A stretch of DNA of 64,000 nt from Candidatus Terraquivivens ruidianensis (GTDB lineage Archaea; Thermoproteota; Nitrososphaeria_A; Caldarchaeales; Wolframiiraptoraceae), in NCBI GenBank assembly GCA_023267975.1, contig JALNLA010000004.1, positions 84,485-148,484 on the forward strand, in the 5' to 3' direction. Position numbers and translations under genes: made by a program. The notes below the pieces were generated by a model that was given only the letters and a program-made list of their open reading frames with translations, was not told the DNA's origin and ran no database searches. Positions within the stretch are counted from its first letter, which is position 1, and every line of letters begins with the position of its first letter. This document shows positions 24,700-33,255 of the stretch, piece after piece.

Positions 24700-25746
24700 T
24701 TGGATAGGATAACGATGGCTCACGGCGCGGGGGGCGTCATAATGCAGTCTCTGATTAAGAATTTTATACTTAAGAACCTTGCATGGGGAAATGCTGAAGT
24801 CCCTCTGGAGGCGCTGGACGATGCGGCCGTCGTGGATGGTATTGTGATAAAATCAGATTCTTATACGGTTAAGCCGTTATTCTTTCCAGGTGGTGACATA
24901 GGGAGGCTAGCAGTCTCAGGAACTGTAAACGACATATCCGTGCTGGGAGCTGAGCCAGTTGCGCTCGCGATGGGCTTTATTTTAGAAGAGGGATTCCCAC
25001 TATCGGATTTTGAAAGGATAGTCATGAGCATAAGACAGACGTGCACGGAAGCCGATGTGTTCGTGGCAACTGGTGACACAAAAGTTGTGGAGAGGTGTGC
25101 TTTAGATAAGTTCATCATAAACTCATCTGGTATTGGAAGGAGGCAGGCGGTGTTAGATTACAACTTGAGTGTCGTTAGGCGTTACAGAAATTTCGAGGCG
25201 AGGTGGCTTCTTGACTCTAACGTCAGAACAGGTGACAAGATAATAGTTTCTGGGACTATCGGCGACCATGGTATAGCGATACTTTCCTCAAGGGAAGGAT
25301 ATGGCTTTGATACCGTCATAAAGTCTGACGTTGCGCCTCTTAACAAAATGATAAGGAAGGCCTTGGAGATTGGTGGAATCGTCGCTATGAAGGACCCAAC
25401 TAGGGGTGGTCTATCAAACGCCCTTAACGAGTGGGCCCAAAAGTCAAAAGTCGGAATTTACATAAAAGAAGAAAAAATACCGATAAAAGAGGGTGTCAGG
25501 GCTGCCTGCGAGATGCTGGGCATAGACCCACTCGATGTGGGTAACGAAGGAAAGGCGATTATCGCTGTGGTACCCCAGATGGCAGATGCGGTATTGGAGG
25601 CCATACGTGAGACACCAGAAGGTAGGGACGCGGAGATAATAGGCGAGGCGACCGATAGGTACGAACATGTCATACTCGAGACGATAGTAGGGGGTAAAAG
25701 GCTTCTACCCCCGCCAATTGGTGATCCAGTCCCGAGGATTTGTTGA
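24700..25746 (+). CDS. hypE: [NiFe]-hydrogenase maturation protein HypE
   Basis: HypE dehydrates the carbamoyl group on its C-terminal cysteine to thiocyanate for the CN ligands. The 348-residue protein has the PurM-like fold signatures (MAHGAGG, GGDIGRLAVSGTVND, GDTKVVE, MKDPTRGGL) and the diagnostic C-terminal PRIC ending at Cys348. The TTG start at 24700 gives the family-like N-terminus. It is convergent with the FAD reductase gene two bases away. Confidence 0.95.
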   Translation: MDRITMAHGAGGVIMQSLIKNFILKNLAWGNAEVPLEALDDAAVVDGIVIKSDSYTVKPLFFPGGDIGRLAVSGTVNDISVLGAEPVALAMGFILEEGFPLSDFERIVMSIRQTCTEADVFVATGDTKVVERCALDKFIINSSGIGRRQAVLDYNLSVVRRYRNFEARWLLDSNVRTGDKIIVSGTIGDHGIAILSSREGYGFDTVIKSDVAPLNKMIRKALEIGGIVAMKDPTRGGLSNALNEWAQKSKVGIYIKEEKIPIKEGVRAACEMLGIDPLDVGNEGKAIIAVVPQMADAVLEAIRETPEGRDAEIIGEATDRYEHVILETIVGGKRLLPPPIGDPVPRIC

Positions 25747-25747
25747 G

Positions 25748-26824
25748 CTACATACCAAATACGTTAACGCGCAATAGTTCTTTCTTAACAAAAGTTTCTC
25801 TCTTCTCGTCATCAAAGTCACTTACGAACGCATGCATCCTAAGCAAAAACTCCTTCAATCCCTCTATCTTTGATTCATAAATCGATACTAACTTTATACT
25901 CTCTTCCTGCGATGTCTTAATAGATTCCGCAGCGGCCACTCCGCTCTCGATCGCGAACCTTATACCCTCACCTGAGAAAGGGTTGCATAACCCCCCGGCA
26001 TCACCAACAAGCACTACATTCTCGAGTCCTGCGGACGGTATGGTAAACGGTATGGGCGCAATCTCTCTTATCTCCATCCTTATAGGCTTAAACGAAAACT
26101 CATTTTTTAACAAACCTAAAAGCCTATCCGTACAAGACTGTATATTGGCCGTTCCACTTTTAAAGCCAAAGCCTACGAAAAATTTTCCGTCCTTGGGTAT
26201 TACGTAACCATAAGTTGGTACGATTTTACCGTTAAGAATTACATAAAAATTATTTTCAAACTTGCCTTCTGCATCCCAAACTTCTTGCACGACGGTGAGT
26301 ACTCTAGACCTATAATTTGGAAATAAGCAAGAACGAACTTTTGAAATTGCGCCATCGGCGCCGACCACGTAAGTAGCTTCAAAGATCTCTAGGCTGCCAT
26401 TCACTCTTACCTTTAACATGTTGTTCTTTCCTAGCTTCAGTTCAGTAAATTCCGCGCCGTACAAAAGACGGACATTACGTGCCTTGGCCTCTTCCCTCAA
26501 CCACTCATCAAAAGCAACCCTACGTAAATTGAGTAGTGTATAATTTCTCATTACACCGCCGTTGTGCTTCCCGCTGGGTGGTACATAGAAAAGTCCCAAT
26601 CTTTCTGGCACAGAGAGTACAAACTGGGGAGTGCTCAACCCTAACTCAAGCTCTAACAATTCTTTCGTTATGGTTGGTGTAACACCACCGCAAGCCTTCC
26701 TCCTGTAACTTGTTGATTTTTCCAGCAACGCCGTCCTAAAGCCCATCTCAGCACATTTGATTGCACATACAGCGCCTGCAGGACCGCCGCCGACTACTAC
26801 CACGTCAAACCTATGCACTTTCAT
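25748..26824 (-). CDS. FAD-dependent oxidoreductase of the geranylgeranyl reductase family
   Basis: A 358-residue flavoprotein with the N-terminal dinucleotide motif [12 protein letters not shown], the ACGGVTP segment characteristic of geranylgeranyl reductase-like enzymes and the second FAD motif [14 protein letters not shown]. Such enzymes saturate isoprenoid chains of archaeal lipids, but the family is broad. It is the last gene of the hyp-lipoate run and overlaps the lipoate ligase gene by 14 bases. That coupling suggests either a lipid role carried along or a redox role with lipoate/octanoate chemistry; the latter is inference. Confidence 0.75.
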   Translation of the reverse strand: MKVHRFDVVVVGGGPAGAVCAIKCAEMGFRTALLEKSTSYRRKACGGVTPTITKELLELELGLSTPQFVLSVPERLGLFYVPPSGKHNGGVMRNYTLLNLRRVAFDEWLREEAKARNVRLLYGAEFTELKLGKNNMLKVRVNGSLEIFEATYVVGADGAISKVRSCLFPNYRSRVLTVVQEVWDAEGKFENNFYVILNGKIVPTYGYVIPKDGKFFVGFGFKSGTANIQSCTDRLLGLLKNEFSFKPIRMEIREIAPIPFTIPSAGLENVVLVGDAGGLCNPFSGEGIRFAIESGVAAAESIKTSQEESIKLVSIYESKIEGLKEFLLRMHAFVSDFDDEKRETFVKKELLRVNVFGM

Positions 26825-28391
26825 CGCCCATTTTCGAGGCTGCTACCAAAACTTTCTTGAGAAGCCCTAGGTTCAGCCTAGTCTGGGCCTCAAAGCCACC
26901 CCTATAAGCCTCTTCTGCCTTGCCCAAGTCATAGCAAGTTTTGTCCTCGATATCTACTATTATCCCTGGCATGCCCGCATCTCTCATCTCGTCGCGATGC
27001 TTTACGTAAAATGCCTCGCAACAGCACCCAACAAAACCTCTTGCACCTTTGGCTTTCATCATCTTCAAAACCTCTATCAAATGCTCAAAGCTATGAATCG
27101 TTATGGGTTTTAGGCCAAATTCCTCTGCTAGGCTGTATGCCTCACCAACCGTGCACTCGCCGCACTTTACACACCCATCCCTTCTTCTATATGCGCATGA
27201 CACCATCTTAGAACAGTAGGGCAGTAGCATATAGTCGAAACCGTTCTTTAATGTTGACTTGATGTCATTTGTTATTGGATATATGTTGTTGACTTCGCTA
27301 CCATTTATGCCGTAAGATTCAAGCTCAGTTTTTTCTAGGGCCTCGAGTATAAGTCCTACTATATCGTCTTCGGTTATGCTGAGCGACTTGACCTGTTTTT
27401 CTTCAAATATCCTATGAACCACCTCTCTTATCTTATCAACATCCGCTGGGATGAACTTAAGGGCAGACTCTAAATCCATGATTACCCTTTGGGGGAAGAT
27501 GAAGAAGTCTCCCGTTATTAGCGCGCTTTTTATGACATTTGTATCCTTGTCTATACTCAGCGACACGCGGATGATACCACCTGGTTTCTTATCAACTGCA
27601 TGAACCACCGCGGACCCGTTCGGCGAGTACCTATCCATGAATATCCATGCTTCAGACTTGAACCAAGGTAGCCTTTTCTCAAAAAGTTCTAACTCATGAT
27701 TAGTGAGGTCACCAAACTTGAGTTCTATGTTGAGGGATTCCTCAAAGCCTCTAATTAAGACACGCCTGATTTCCTCATAATCTGGAACATAACCTAACTC
27801 CCACTTGAGGCAAGTGACCCTTTTCCTCGCCGATTCTAACTCCTTATCCTTGAGCTTTATTATCGGAATCTTTAATGCTTTTATCATCGTCTCGACGTCA
27901 AAGTCTACGAGGAGCGTACCTTGGAAGAGAAAAGCATCCCCCCTCTCAACACCACCCGTGCCCGATATCTTCCTACCACCTATCTCTATGTCGTTCCTAG
28001 GTCGGAAGCAAGCGTCTAAACCAAACTCTTTTAGGGCGTTTACGACACATTCGCACATTATCCTGAAAACCCATCCTAAAGAGTAATCTTCACATAGTGA
28101 GTGCTTTGACGCTATCACCTCCCATCCAACGGCGGAGCTATCAAAGTATATGGCACCGCCTCCTGTTATCCTCCTGTTAGCATCTATCCCGTTCTCCTTC
28201 ACGTATTCTAAGCGAACCTCTTGCTCAACGTCTTGGTGATATCCGACGAGAACCGCTGGTGGGCTGAACCTCAGAAACCTTACGGTATCCGGCACCAAGC
28301 TCCTAGCTTTACACTCTAATATCACATCGTCAAGCGCTATGTTCTCGGACGCAGGCCTAAGGCCCGTATCAACAAACCTCCACTGACGCAT
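26811..28391 (-). CDS. Lipoate–protein ligase (LplA/LplB-like) fused to a DUF116 domain
   Basis: A 526-residue multidomain protein. Residues 1-250 form a BPL/LplA catalytic domain with RRITGGGA (73-80) and the catalytic-type Lys141 in GRKISGTGG. Residues about 255-355 match the accessory lipoate ligase C-terminal (LplB-like) domain. From about 390 on it is DUF116-like, with cysteines in [20 protein letters not shown] and GCCCEAFY. It should attach lipoate or octanoate to the carrier proteins of the island. DUF116 has no assigned function; its cysteines suggest metal or Fe-S binding. Four bases separate it from the radical SAM gene upstream. Confidence 0.8.
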   Translation of the reverse strand: MRQWRFVDTGLRPASENIALDDVILECKARSLVPDTVRFLRFSPPAVLVGYHQDVEQEVRLEYVKENGIDANRRITGGGAIYFDSSAVGWEVIASKHSLCEDYSLGWVFRIMCECVVNALKEFGLDACFRPRNDIEIGGRKISGTGGVERGDAFLFQGTLLVDFDVETMIKALKIPIIKLKDKELESARKRVTCLKWELGYVPDYEEIRRVLIRGFEESLNIELKFGDLTNHELELFEKRLPWFKSEAWIFMDRYSPNGSAVVHAVDKKPGGIIRVSLSIDKDTNVIKSALITGDFFIFPQRVIMDLESALKFIPADVDKIREVVHRIFEEKQVKSLSITEDDIVGLILEALEKTELESYGINGSEVNNIYPITNDIKSTLKNGFDYMLLPYCSKMVSCAYRRRDGCVKCGECTVGEAYSLAEEFGLKPITIHSFEHLIEVLKMMKAKGARGFVGCCCEAFYVKHRDEMRDAGMPGIIVDIEDKTCYDLGKAEEAYRGGFEAQTRLNLGLLKKVLVAASKMGDESA

Positions 28392-28395
28392 CGCA

Positions 28396-29403
28396 TTACA
28401 CCTTTGGAGCCATGTCCCGCCAGATTAGCGAGCAACAGTCATCGTGAACGACCACGTTCAGACCCAGCCTTCTCGCAAACCTGTAAGCTTCTTCGCTGGG
28501 ATACGCTATACCGTTGACGCCTACCCTTAACGCCAAAACATCCATCGCAGACCTTAACGCACCCCTCGGTCTAGCACAGCCTAACATTATAGGAGTATTT
28601 GGCATTAGAAATCTAGCGAAGAGAACTACCCGCATGACGTCTATTGGGCTAGGGGGGCTAACGTTTTCCATGGGCGTGTCGGCGATGGGCATCAGGGCGA
28701 CGACCACGAGGGCTTTTGTCTTATGTTTAGAAATGATCTCAACAGCCTTCCTTTCACCCAAAATCTGGCCATAGTGAATACCAACAACTATGTGTGGCAC
28801 TATAGGCACACGATACTTCTCCAGATTGTCCAGAGATCTTTCATAATCTGCCACAGTCTTATTTAACTTCAGAACGTCCCTTATGGTTTCATCAGAACCG
28901 AGGACGTCTATCATGGCAGCATCAACACCAGCATAGGCCAAACCCTCGGCTAGTTCCTCGTTAACTAGTCCTGTATGGACTACCACGTGGAGCCCCAGCT
29001 CATCTTTTATCCTCTTTATCACTGGTATGAACCTCTTTATCGGAACGCTACCATCCTCAAGGCTCCCGCCCGTCACAAGGCAACCAGTCCCACCAGCCTC
29101 CTTCACCCTAAGGCATGTATCAAATAGGGTTTCAGGCGTTGTTGCGCACAGCATATTCCTCAGGAGTAGACCTTTGCAGTGCTCGCACTGTAACTTGCAA
29201 ACTGCACCAGTTACCGATATTCCGGGGAAGCGAAAAACATTGGTAGGTGTGTAAAATGATGTTTCGATGTGTATCATTCCCGGAAAGTAGAAATGAACCT
29301 CCTCTGGAAAGTTCGCACGCGTTATTTCCCATGCTTTTTCTATTAACGGCCTTAGCTCGTCAAATTTTAGGCTGAAGCACGTGTCCAAAGACACACAGTC
29401 CAT
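28396..29403 (-). CDS. LipS-type radical SAM protein (lipoyl synthase component), first of two
   Basis: A 335-residue radical SAM protein with the CX3CX2C cluster motif at Cys69, Cys73 and Cys76 (AVCKLQCEHC). Nine cysteines in all include a DDCC pair near the C-terminus. LipS1/LipS2 are two radical SAM proteins that together insert both sulfurs into octanoyl-protein in a lipoate pathway known from archaea and Hdr-type sulfur oxidizers. I assign it to that group by its position directly upstream of the lipoate ligase and beside a second radical SAM gene; I cannot tell which of the two LipS proteins it is. Confidence 0.65.
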   Translation of the reverse strand: MDCVSLDTCFSLKFDELRPLIEKAWEITRANFPEEVHFYFPGMIHIETSFYTPTNVFRFPGISVTGAVCKLQCEHCKGLLLRNMLCATTPETLFDTCLRVKEAGGTGCLVTGGSLEDGSVPIKRFIPVIKRIKDELGLHVVVHTGLVNEELAEGLAYAGVDAAMIDVLGSDETIRDVLKLNKTVADYERSLDNLEKYRVPIVPHIVVGIHYGQILGERKAVEIISKHKTKALVVVALMPIADTPMENVSPPSPIDVMRVVLFARFLMPNTPIMLGCARPRGALRSAMDVLALRVGVNGIAYPSEEAYRFARRLGLNVVVHDDCCSLIWRDMAPKV

Positions 29404-29432
29404 CTAACCACCGATAACAGCGTTCATTTAGT

Positions 29433-30548
29433 CTAGACATATTCAATACAACTCGATAGACCCTCCAGTCCCTCTACCCATACCTTGACTGGAACCATAG
29501 AATAGTCCTGCAGCTGCTTTCTTATCAATCTGACATCCTCCTTCGTTGGCATGAACGGGTAGTTGCGCATCTCACCGATTAGAGCGTGGTATGGCGTGTA
29601 ATCCGAGAAAGGTCTATTACACGCATTATCCCTTTTCTTGCTGGCACATCCTGATGTCATGAACGGAAGCCCACTTTCTATCACTTCGTCGAGTGTGTCT
29701 TTTTCTAAGCCGAAATCTATCAATCTCCCAGAGCTATCAAAACGCATATTATCAGCGACAGTTAGACCCTTGTTAATCAGATAGCGAGCGAGTTGTATGC
29801 GCCTATATTGTCCAATTGGGGGCTGAGCATGTCCATCCATAACTGAGCCTTCTTCTGGGAAGAATGAGAATAGGTGCGTTAATGCGCCAATATCATAAGC
29901 CGTTTGTATACTCTTGACCATCTCCTCCTCGGTCTCACCTAGGCCGACTATCAGGTGAACGCCAACATTATACCTACCGAATACTTCTACAGCCTCTTCG
30001 ACCGTCTTCCAGTATTTCTCCCAGCGATGCGGACCACTAATCCCTTTACCCCTGAGCTTATCAAAAAGCTCTGGTGTAGCGGCATCTATCGCTATGCCGA
30101 CCTTGTCGGCTCCTGCTCTCTTCAACTCCTCGAGCCAGCTACGGTCTATTATCGTCGGCGTTATTAGACCGGATATAGAGTCTGTCTTTTCGCGTAACCT
30201 CCTAACGACGGTTAAGCAATCCTCCGGTGCCCTGCGATTCGTCACCATCGAGACGCAAACCCTTTCGACTTGCGGGCATGAGTCCATCTTTTTAAGGACG
30301 TTGTCTAAGCTAACCGTCGGCCAATCGACGCGTATGAAGCTATAGTCCATCCAGACTTTCTCCAGCTTTCTGCTCCTGGAAAGTCCGCAGTAAGCACACC
30401 TTCCTACACAGCCATTCTTGTACGTTAAGAGGAGGTTGACGCAGTAAAGGGTTGCGCCCCTGAAGAATGTACCATTTACCAACCCCAACGTCATGGCCGC
30501 GGCAAGGCTTATTCTTACATATTCTGGCGACTCTTGTTGTATATTCAC
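29433..30548 (-). CDS. LipS-type radical SAM protein (lipoyl synthase component), second of two
   Basis: A 371-residue radical SAM protein with CX3CX2C at Cys47, Cys51 and Cys54 (CVGRCAYCG), preceded by NLLLTYKNG, and further cysteines near CASKKRDNACNR that could hold an auxiliary cluster supplying sulfur. The HLIVGLGETEEEMV segment is a typical radical SAM beta-strand region. With the neighbouring radical SAM gene it makes the expected LipS pair next to lipoate ligase. Its start lies 41 bases after hypD on the same strand. Assignment rests on context plus cluster motifs, not on a database match. Confidence 0.65.
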   Translation of the reverse strand: MNIQQESPEYVRISLAAAMTLGLVNGTFFRGATLYCVNLLLTYKNGCVGRCAYCGLSRSRKLEKVWMDYSFIRVDWPTVSLDNVLKKMDSCPQVERVCVSMVTNRRAPEDCLTVVRRLREKTDSISGLITPTIIDRSWLEELKRAGADKVGIAIDAATPELFDKLRGKGISGPHRWEKYWKTVEEAVEVFGRYNVGVHLIVGLGETEEEMVKSIQTAYDIGALTHLFSFFPEEGSVMDGHAQPPIGQYRRIQLARYLINKGLTVADNMRFDSSGRLIDFGLEKDTLDEVIESGLPFMTSGCASKKRDNACNRPFSDYTPYHALIGEMRNYPFMPTKEDVRLIRKQLQDYSMVPVKVWVEGLEGLSSCIEYV

Positions 30549-30589
30549 GAGTTATAACTTCAGGAACTTTTGTATATAACTTTTCGTTT

Positions 30590-31675
30590 TTATGAGAATA
30601 CCATATGGGTTGCCCAGATCCTACAGGCACCTTCGACAGAGACCATGCAGGGTCCAACGGGCTTATCCGGCTTGCATATCTTCATGTAGAGCGGACACTG
30701 CGTAGGCTTAACCCTTCCCAGCATAACCTCAACGCACCTGCATCCTGGATGCATCTCGTTGGCGTACTCTACACTCTTCAGACCGTACTTGCATCTTGCA
30801 TCGTAATCTTTAAACTCTTCCTTCAGGACGAAGCCAGTACGTTCGATAACGCCCATACCCCTCCAATGGGCATCAGCCAGCTCAAAAACACGATCGATTG
30901 TCCGCATAGCCCTAACGTTGCCTTCCCATGTAACAGACCTAGAGTATTGGTTCAAGATTTCAGCCTTACCCTCTGATATCTGTTTAACCAGTATGAGAAT
31001 GGACATCAAAACGTCTACCGGCTCGAACCCGGAAGCAACCACTGGTATGCCGTATTCCTTGGCTAAAGGCTCGTAAGCCTTTAGGCCGCTTATCGTCGTG
31101 GCATGCCCAGGCGCTATGACACCATCCATCTCCAGCCTACCGCGCGAGTATAGGGTAATGACAGCGGGAGGCACGTATCTATGTGAACTGAGTATTGAGA
31201 AATTATTCGGTGGAGTCCGCAGTATGTGTAGAGCTGTGGCTGGGGCCGTAGTCTCAAATCCAACGGCAAAGAAGACAACTTCCTTATTAAGGTCCGACTC
31301 CGCTATCCTAATGGCGTCAAGTATACTATAAACAATCCTTACGTTACCACCTTCCGACCTTACGCCTTCCAGAGAATACTGTGTACCCATCGACCTCGAT
31401 ACGTCCCCGAAGACGGCGACAGTTTTACCTTCAAGCGCAAGCTCAGCGGCTTGGTCGATATCCAGCGCAGGGGTTATGCACACAGGACAACCAGGTCCAG
31501 CGATGAGCTCTATGTTATCCGGAAGGAGTGAGCGCAAACCATAGTGAACTATTGTCCATTCGTGCGTACCGCATACATGGCATATCTTGACTGAACTCTT
31601 TAGAGGAGTTTCCCTGATTTTGCGCACGATTGCCTCTACCAGTTCCCTTTTCCTGAATTCTTTTAAGAAGCTCAA
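30590..31675 (-). CDS. hypD: [NiFe]-hydrogenase maturation scaffold HypD
   Basis: HypD is the Fe-S scaffold on which Fe(CN)2CO is assembled with HypC. The 361-residue protein shows CHVCGTHEWT, GPGCPVC, GFETTAP and PGHATTISG, plus the C-terminal cysteine set MHPGCRC. It is 21 bases from hypC upstream and 41 bases from the LipS-type gene downstream on the same strand, which links hydrogenase maturation and lipoate assembly in one apparent operon. Confidence 0.95.
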   Translation of the reverse strand: MSFLKEFRKRELVEAIVRKIRETPLKSSVKICHVCGTHEWTIVHYGLRSLLPDNIELIAGPGCPVCITPALDIDQAAELALEGKTVAVFGDVSRSMGTQYSLEGVRSEGGNVRIVYSILDAIRIAESDLNKEVVFFAVGFETTAPATALHILRTPPNNFSILSSHRYVPPAVITLYSRGRLEMDGVIAPGHATTISGLKAYEPLAKEYGIPVVASGFEPVDVLMSILILVKQISEGKAEILNQYSRSVTWEGNVRAMRTIDRVFELADAHWRGMGVIERTGFVLKEEFKDYDARCKYGLKSVEYANEMHPGCRCVEVMLGRVKPTQCPLYMKICKPDKPVGPCMVSVEGACRIWATHMVFS

Positions 31676-31697
31676 GGGATATCGCCAACCATGTGGA

Positions 31698-31916
31698 CTA
31701 CCCTTCGCTGAGCATCTCTGATAGTAATTCTATCGTCTTAAGCGCTTCATCTTCATCAAGCGTCTGTATGGCGTAGCCAGCGTGGACGAGTACGTACTGT
31801 CCTACCGAAACATCTACGAGCGACACATCCACTTCCCTGAGCGTGTTGTCACCAAAGTCCACCTTGGCTATGTTACCGGATTTTTCGACAACCTTTGCGG
31901 GTATGGCTAAGCACAT
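31698..31916 (-). CDS. hypC: [NiFe]-hydrogenase maturation chaperone HypC
   Basis: A 72-residue protein starting MCLAIPAKV, whose Cys2 is the residue that binds the iron and the large-subunit precursor. VGQYVLVHAGYAI and the acidic DEDEALKT tail complete the family pattern. It sits between hypA and hypD on the minus strand. Confidence 0.95.
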   Translation of the reverse strand: MCLAIPAKVVEKSGNIAKVDFGDNTLREVDVSLVDVSVGQYVLVHAGYAIQTLDEDEALKTIELLSEMLSEG

Positions 31917-31962
31917 CTTCTGTAAGATTTACGCCGACCCAGCTAATAAACCCTTGTCGATG

Positions 31963-32334
31963 TTACAGCTCAAGCCTCACCCTCTTTACGATGCAGCCCT
32001 TTCCCTCCAGGACCTCTACAGGACTTCCGCAGTTGGGGCATAGGAATAAAGGTGCCGAGACATGGTAAGAGGCATCATCGGCATAGTTCGGCCTACCGTC
32101 AAACCCGCAGGCTTTGCACCTAACGTGAGCTTCTATTGTGGTGATGATTAGGTGAGAGTTTTCCAGAATAGTTCCCTTAGAAAGCACGCCGTATGCAAAA
32201 CGCATCTGCTCCGGGTTCAGAAAAGATAGCTGGCCGACTTCCAGCTCGACCTCGATAACCCTCTTCGCGTCCCTTTTCTTAGCCTCTTCTACTACTTTTT
32301 CTACGAGCTGAGATACCATGTAGAACTCGTGCAT
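31963..32334 (-). CDS. hypA: Hydrogenase nickel insertion protein HypA
   Basis: A 123-residue protein with the N-terminal nickel ligand His2 (MHEFYMVSQLV) and a zinc-binding pair, CKACGF and CPNCGS. HypA works with HypB to deliver nickel to the large subunit. The spacing between the zinc pairs is longer than in E. coli HypA, a pattern seen in archaeal versions. It lies 2 bases after hypB and 46 bases before hypC. Confidence 0.95.
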   Translation of the reverse strand: MHEFYMVSQLVEKVVEEAKKRDAKRVIEVELEVGQLSFLNPEQMRFAYGVLSKGTILENSHLIITTIEAHVRCKACGFDGRPNYADDASYHVSAPLFLCPNCGSPVEVLEGKGCIVKRVRLEL

Positions 32335-32336
32335 GT

Positions 32337-33020
32337 CTACAACAGACCTAGTGCTTTAGCTACCATATCTATACCATAGTCAGTCTTGCAACTCGTCTTA
32401 ACGACTGCAGCGCTCGGAGAAATTTTCTTTATCTTAGCCTCCAGCTCGTCAACGTTCACGTTCATGGCATCTGCCAAGTCTATCTTATTGATGACAACCA
32501 CGTCCGCTTCCATGAATATGTAAGGATGCTTCAGCGGCGTGTAAGGACCTTCCGTCACACTTATGACGACCACTCTACTGTCGGTTCCGAGCGGAAACTC
32601 GGCCGGGCATATTAGGTTTCCAACGTTTTCAATGAACAGTACATCGATTTCATTCAAGTCTATTTTGCTCAGAGCCTTCCTCACAAGGTTAGCATCGAGG
32701 TGACATTCTTTACCAGTGTTTATCTGTAGCGTCTTAGCACCACGCTTCTTAATCCTTTCGGCATCTATCGTCGTAGTAACGTCGCCACCAAACACTGCAA
32801 TTCTATACTTGTCCTTCAATAATTCGATTAGCTTTTCGATCAGTGTTGTCTTCCCTGAGCCCACTGAGCCCATTACATCGACGGCCCTTATGCGATGCTT
32901 CTCTAAGAGTTGTTTGTTTTCTTCAGCTATCCTCCTGTTCGCCTCAAGCAGGTCCTCCTCGAGCTCTATGTCAAAAACCTCGCCTTTATCGGGCACTATT
33001 ACCTCTACTTCGTCTGGCAA
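32337..33020 (-). CDS. hypB: Hydrogenase nickel incorporation GTPase HypB
   Basis: A 227-residue P-loop GTPase with MGSVGSGKTTL (Walker A), ENVGNLICPAEFPLG (switch/metal segment with the conserved cysteine) and NKIDLAD (base specificity). It lacks the histidine-rich N-terminus of bacterial nickel-storing HypB. It starts with TTG; AAGGGAG lies about a dozen bases upstream. It is the first gene of the minus-strand hyp-lipoate run. Confidence 0.95.
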   Translation of the reverse strand: MPDEVEVIVPDKGEVFDIELEEDLLEANRRIAEENKQLLEKHRIRAVDVMGSVGSGKTTLIEKLIELLKDKYRIAVFGGDVTTTIDAERIKKRGAKTLQINTGKECHLDANLVRKALSKIDLNEIDVLFIENVGNLICPAEFPLGTDSRVVVISVTEGPYTPLKHPYIFMEADVVVINKIDLADAMNVNVDELEAKIKKISPSAAVVKTSCKTDYGIDMVAKALGLL

Positions 33021-33255
33021 AACTGGATGCTCCCTTAAACGGAGAGTTCGTTCTAAAATTTAAAGATAATTTGGTGGGCGTATAAAGGTCTTTGGCCAAA
33101 AACCTGTAAAGGTTCAATGAACCAACGAGCACGGATCTCATCAAGAGCTACTCTACCGTCCTTTAGAAGAACACTAATACTACTCATCCATGTATTCGGT
33201 TAAAAATCTTTAAAAATCGCAAAAGGCTTTTGTGTAGCAAGCTCGGTGCCATTGC
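33021..33255. other. Divergent intergenic region hypB / tetraether-synthase-like gene
   Basis: This 235-base stretch separates divergent genes and should hold both promoters. AT-rich segments that could serve as TATA boxes occur near both ends (for example around 33060 and 33200). I see no open frame with coding character, no tRNA and no convincing small RNA motif. Confidence 0.4.
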
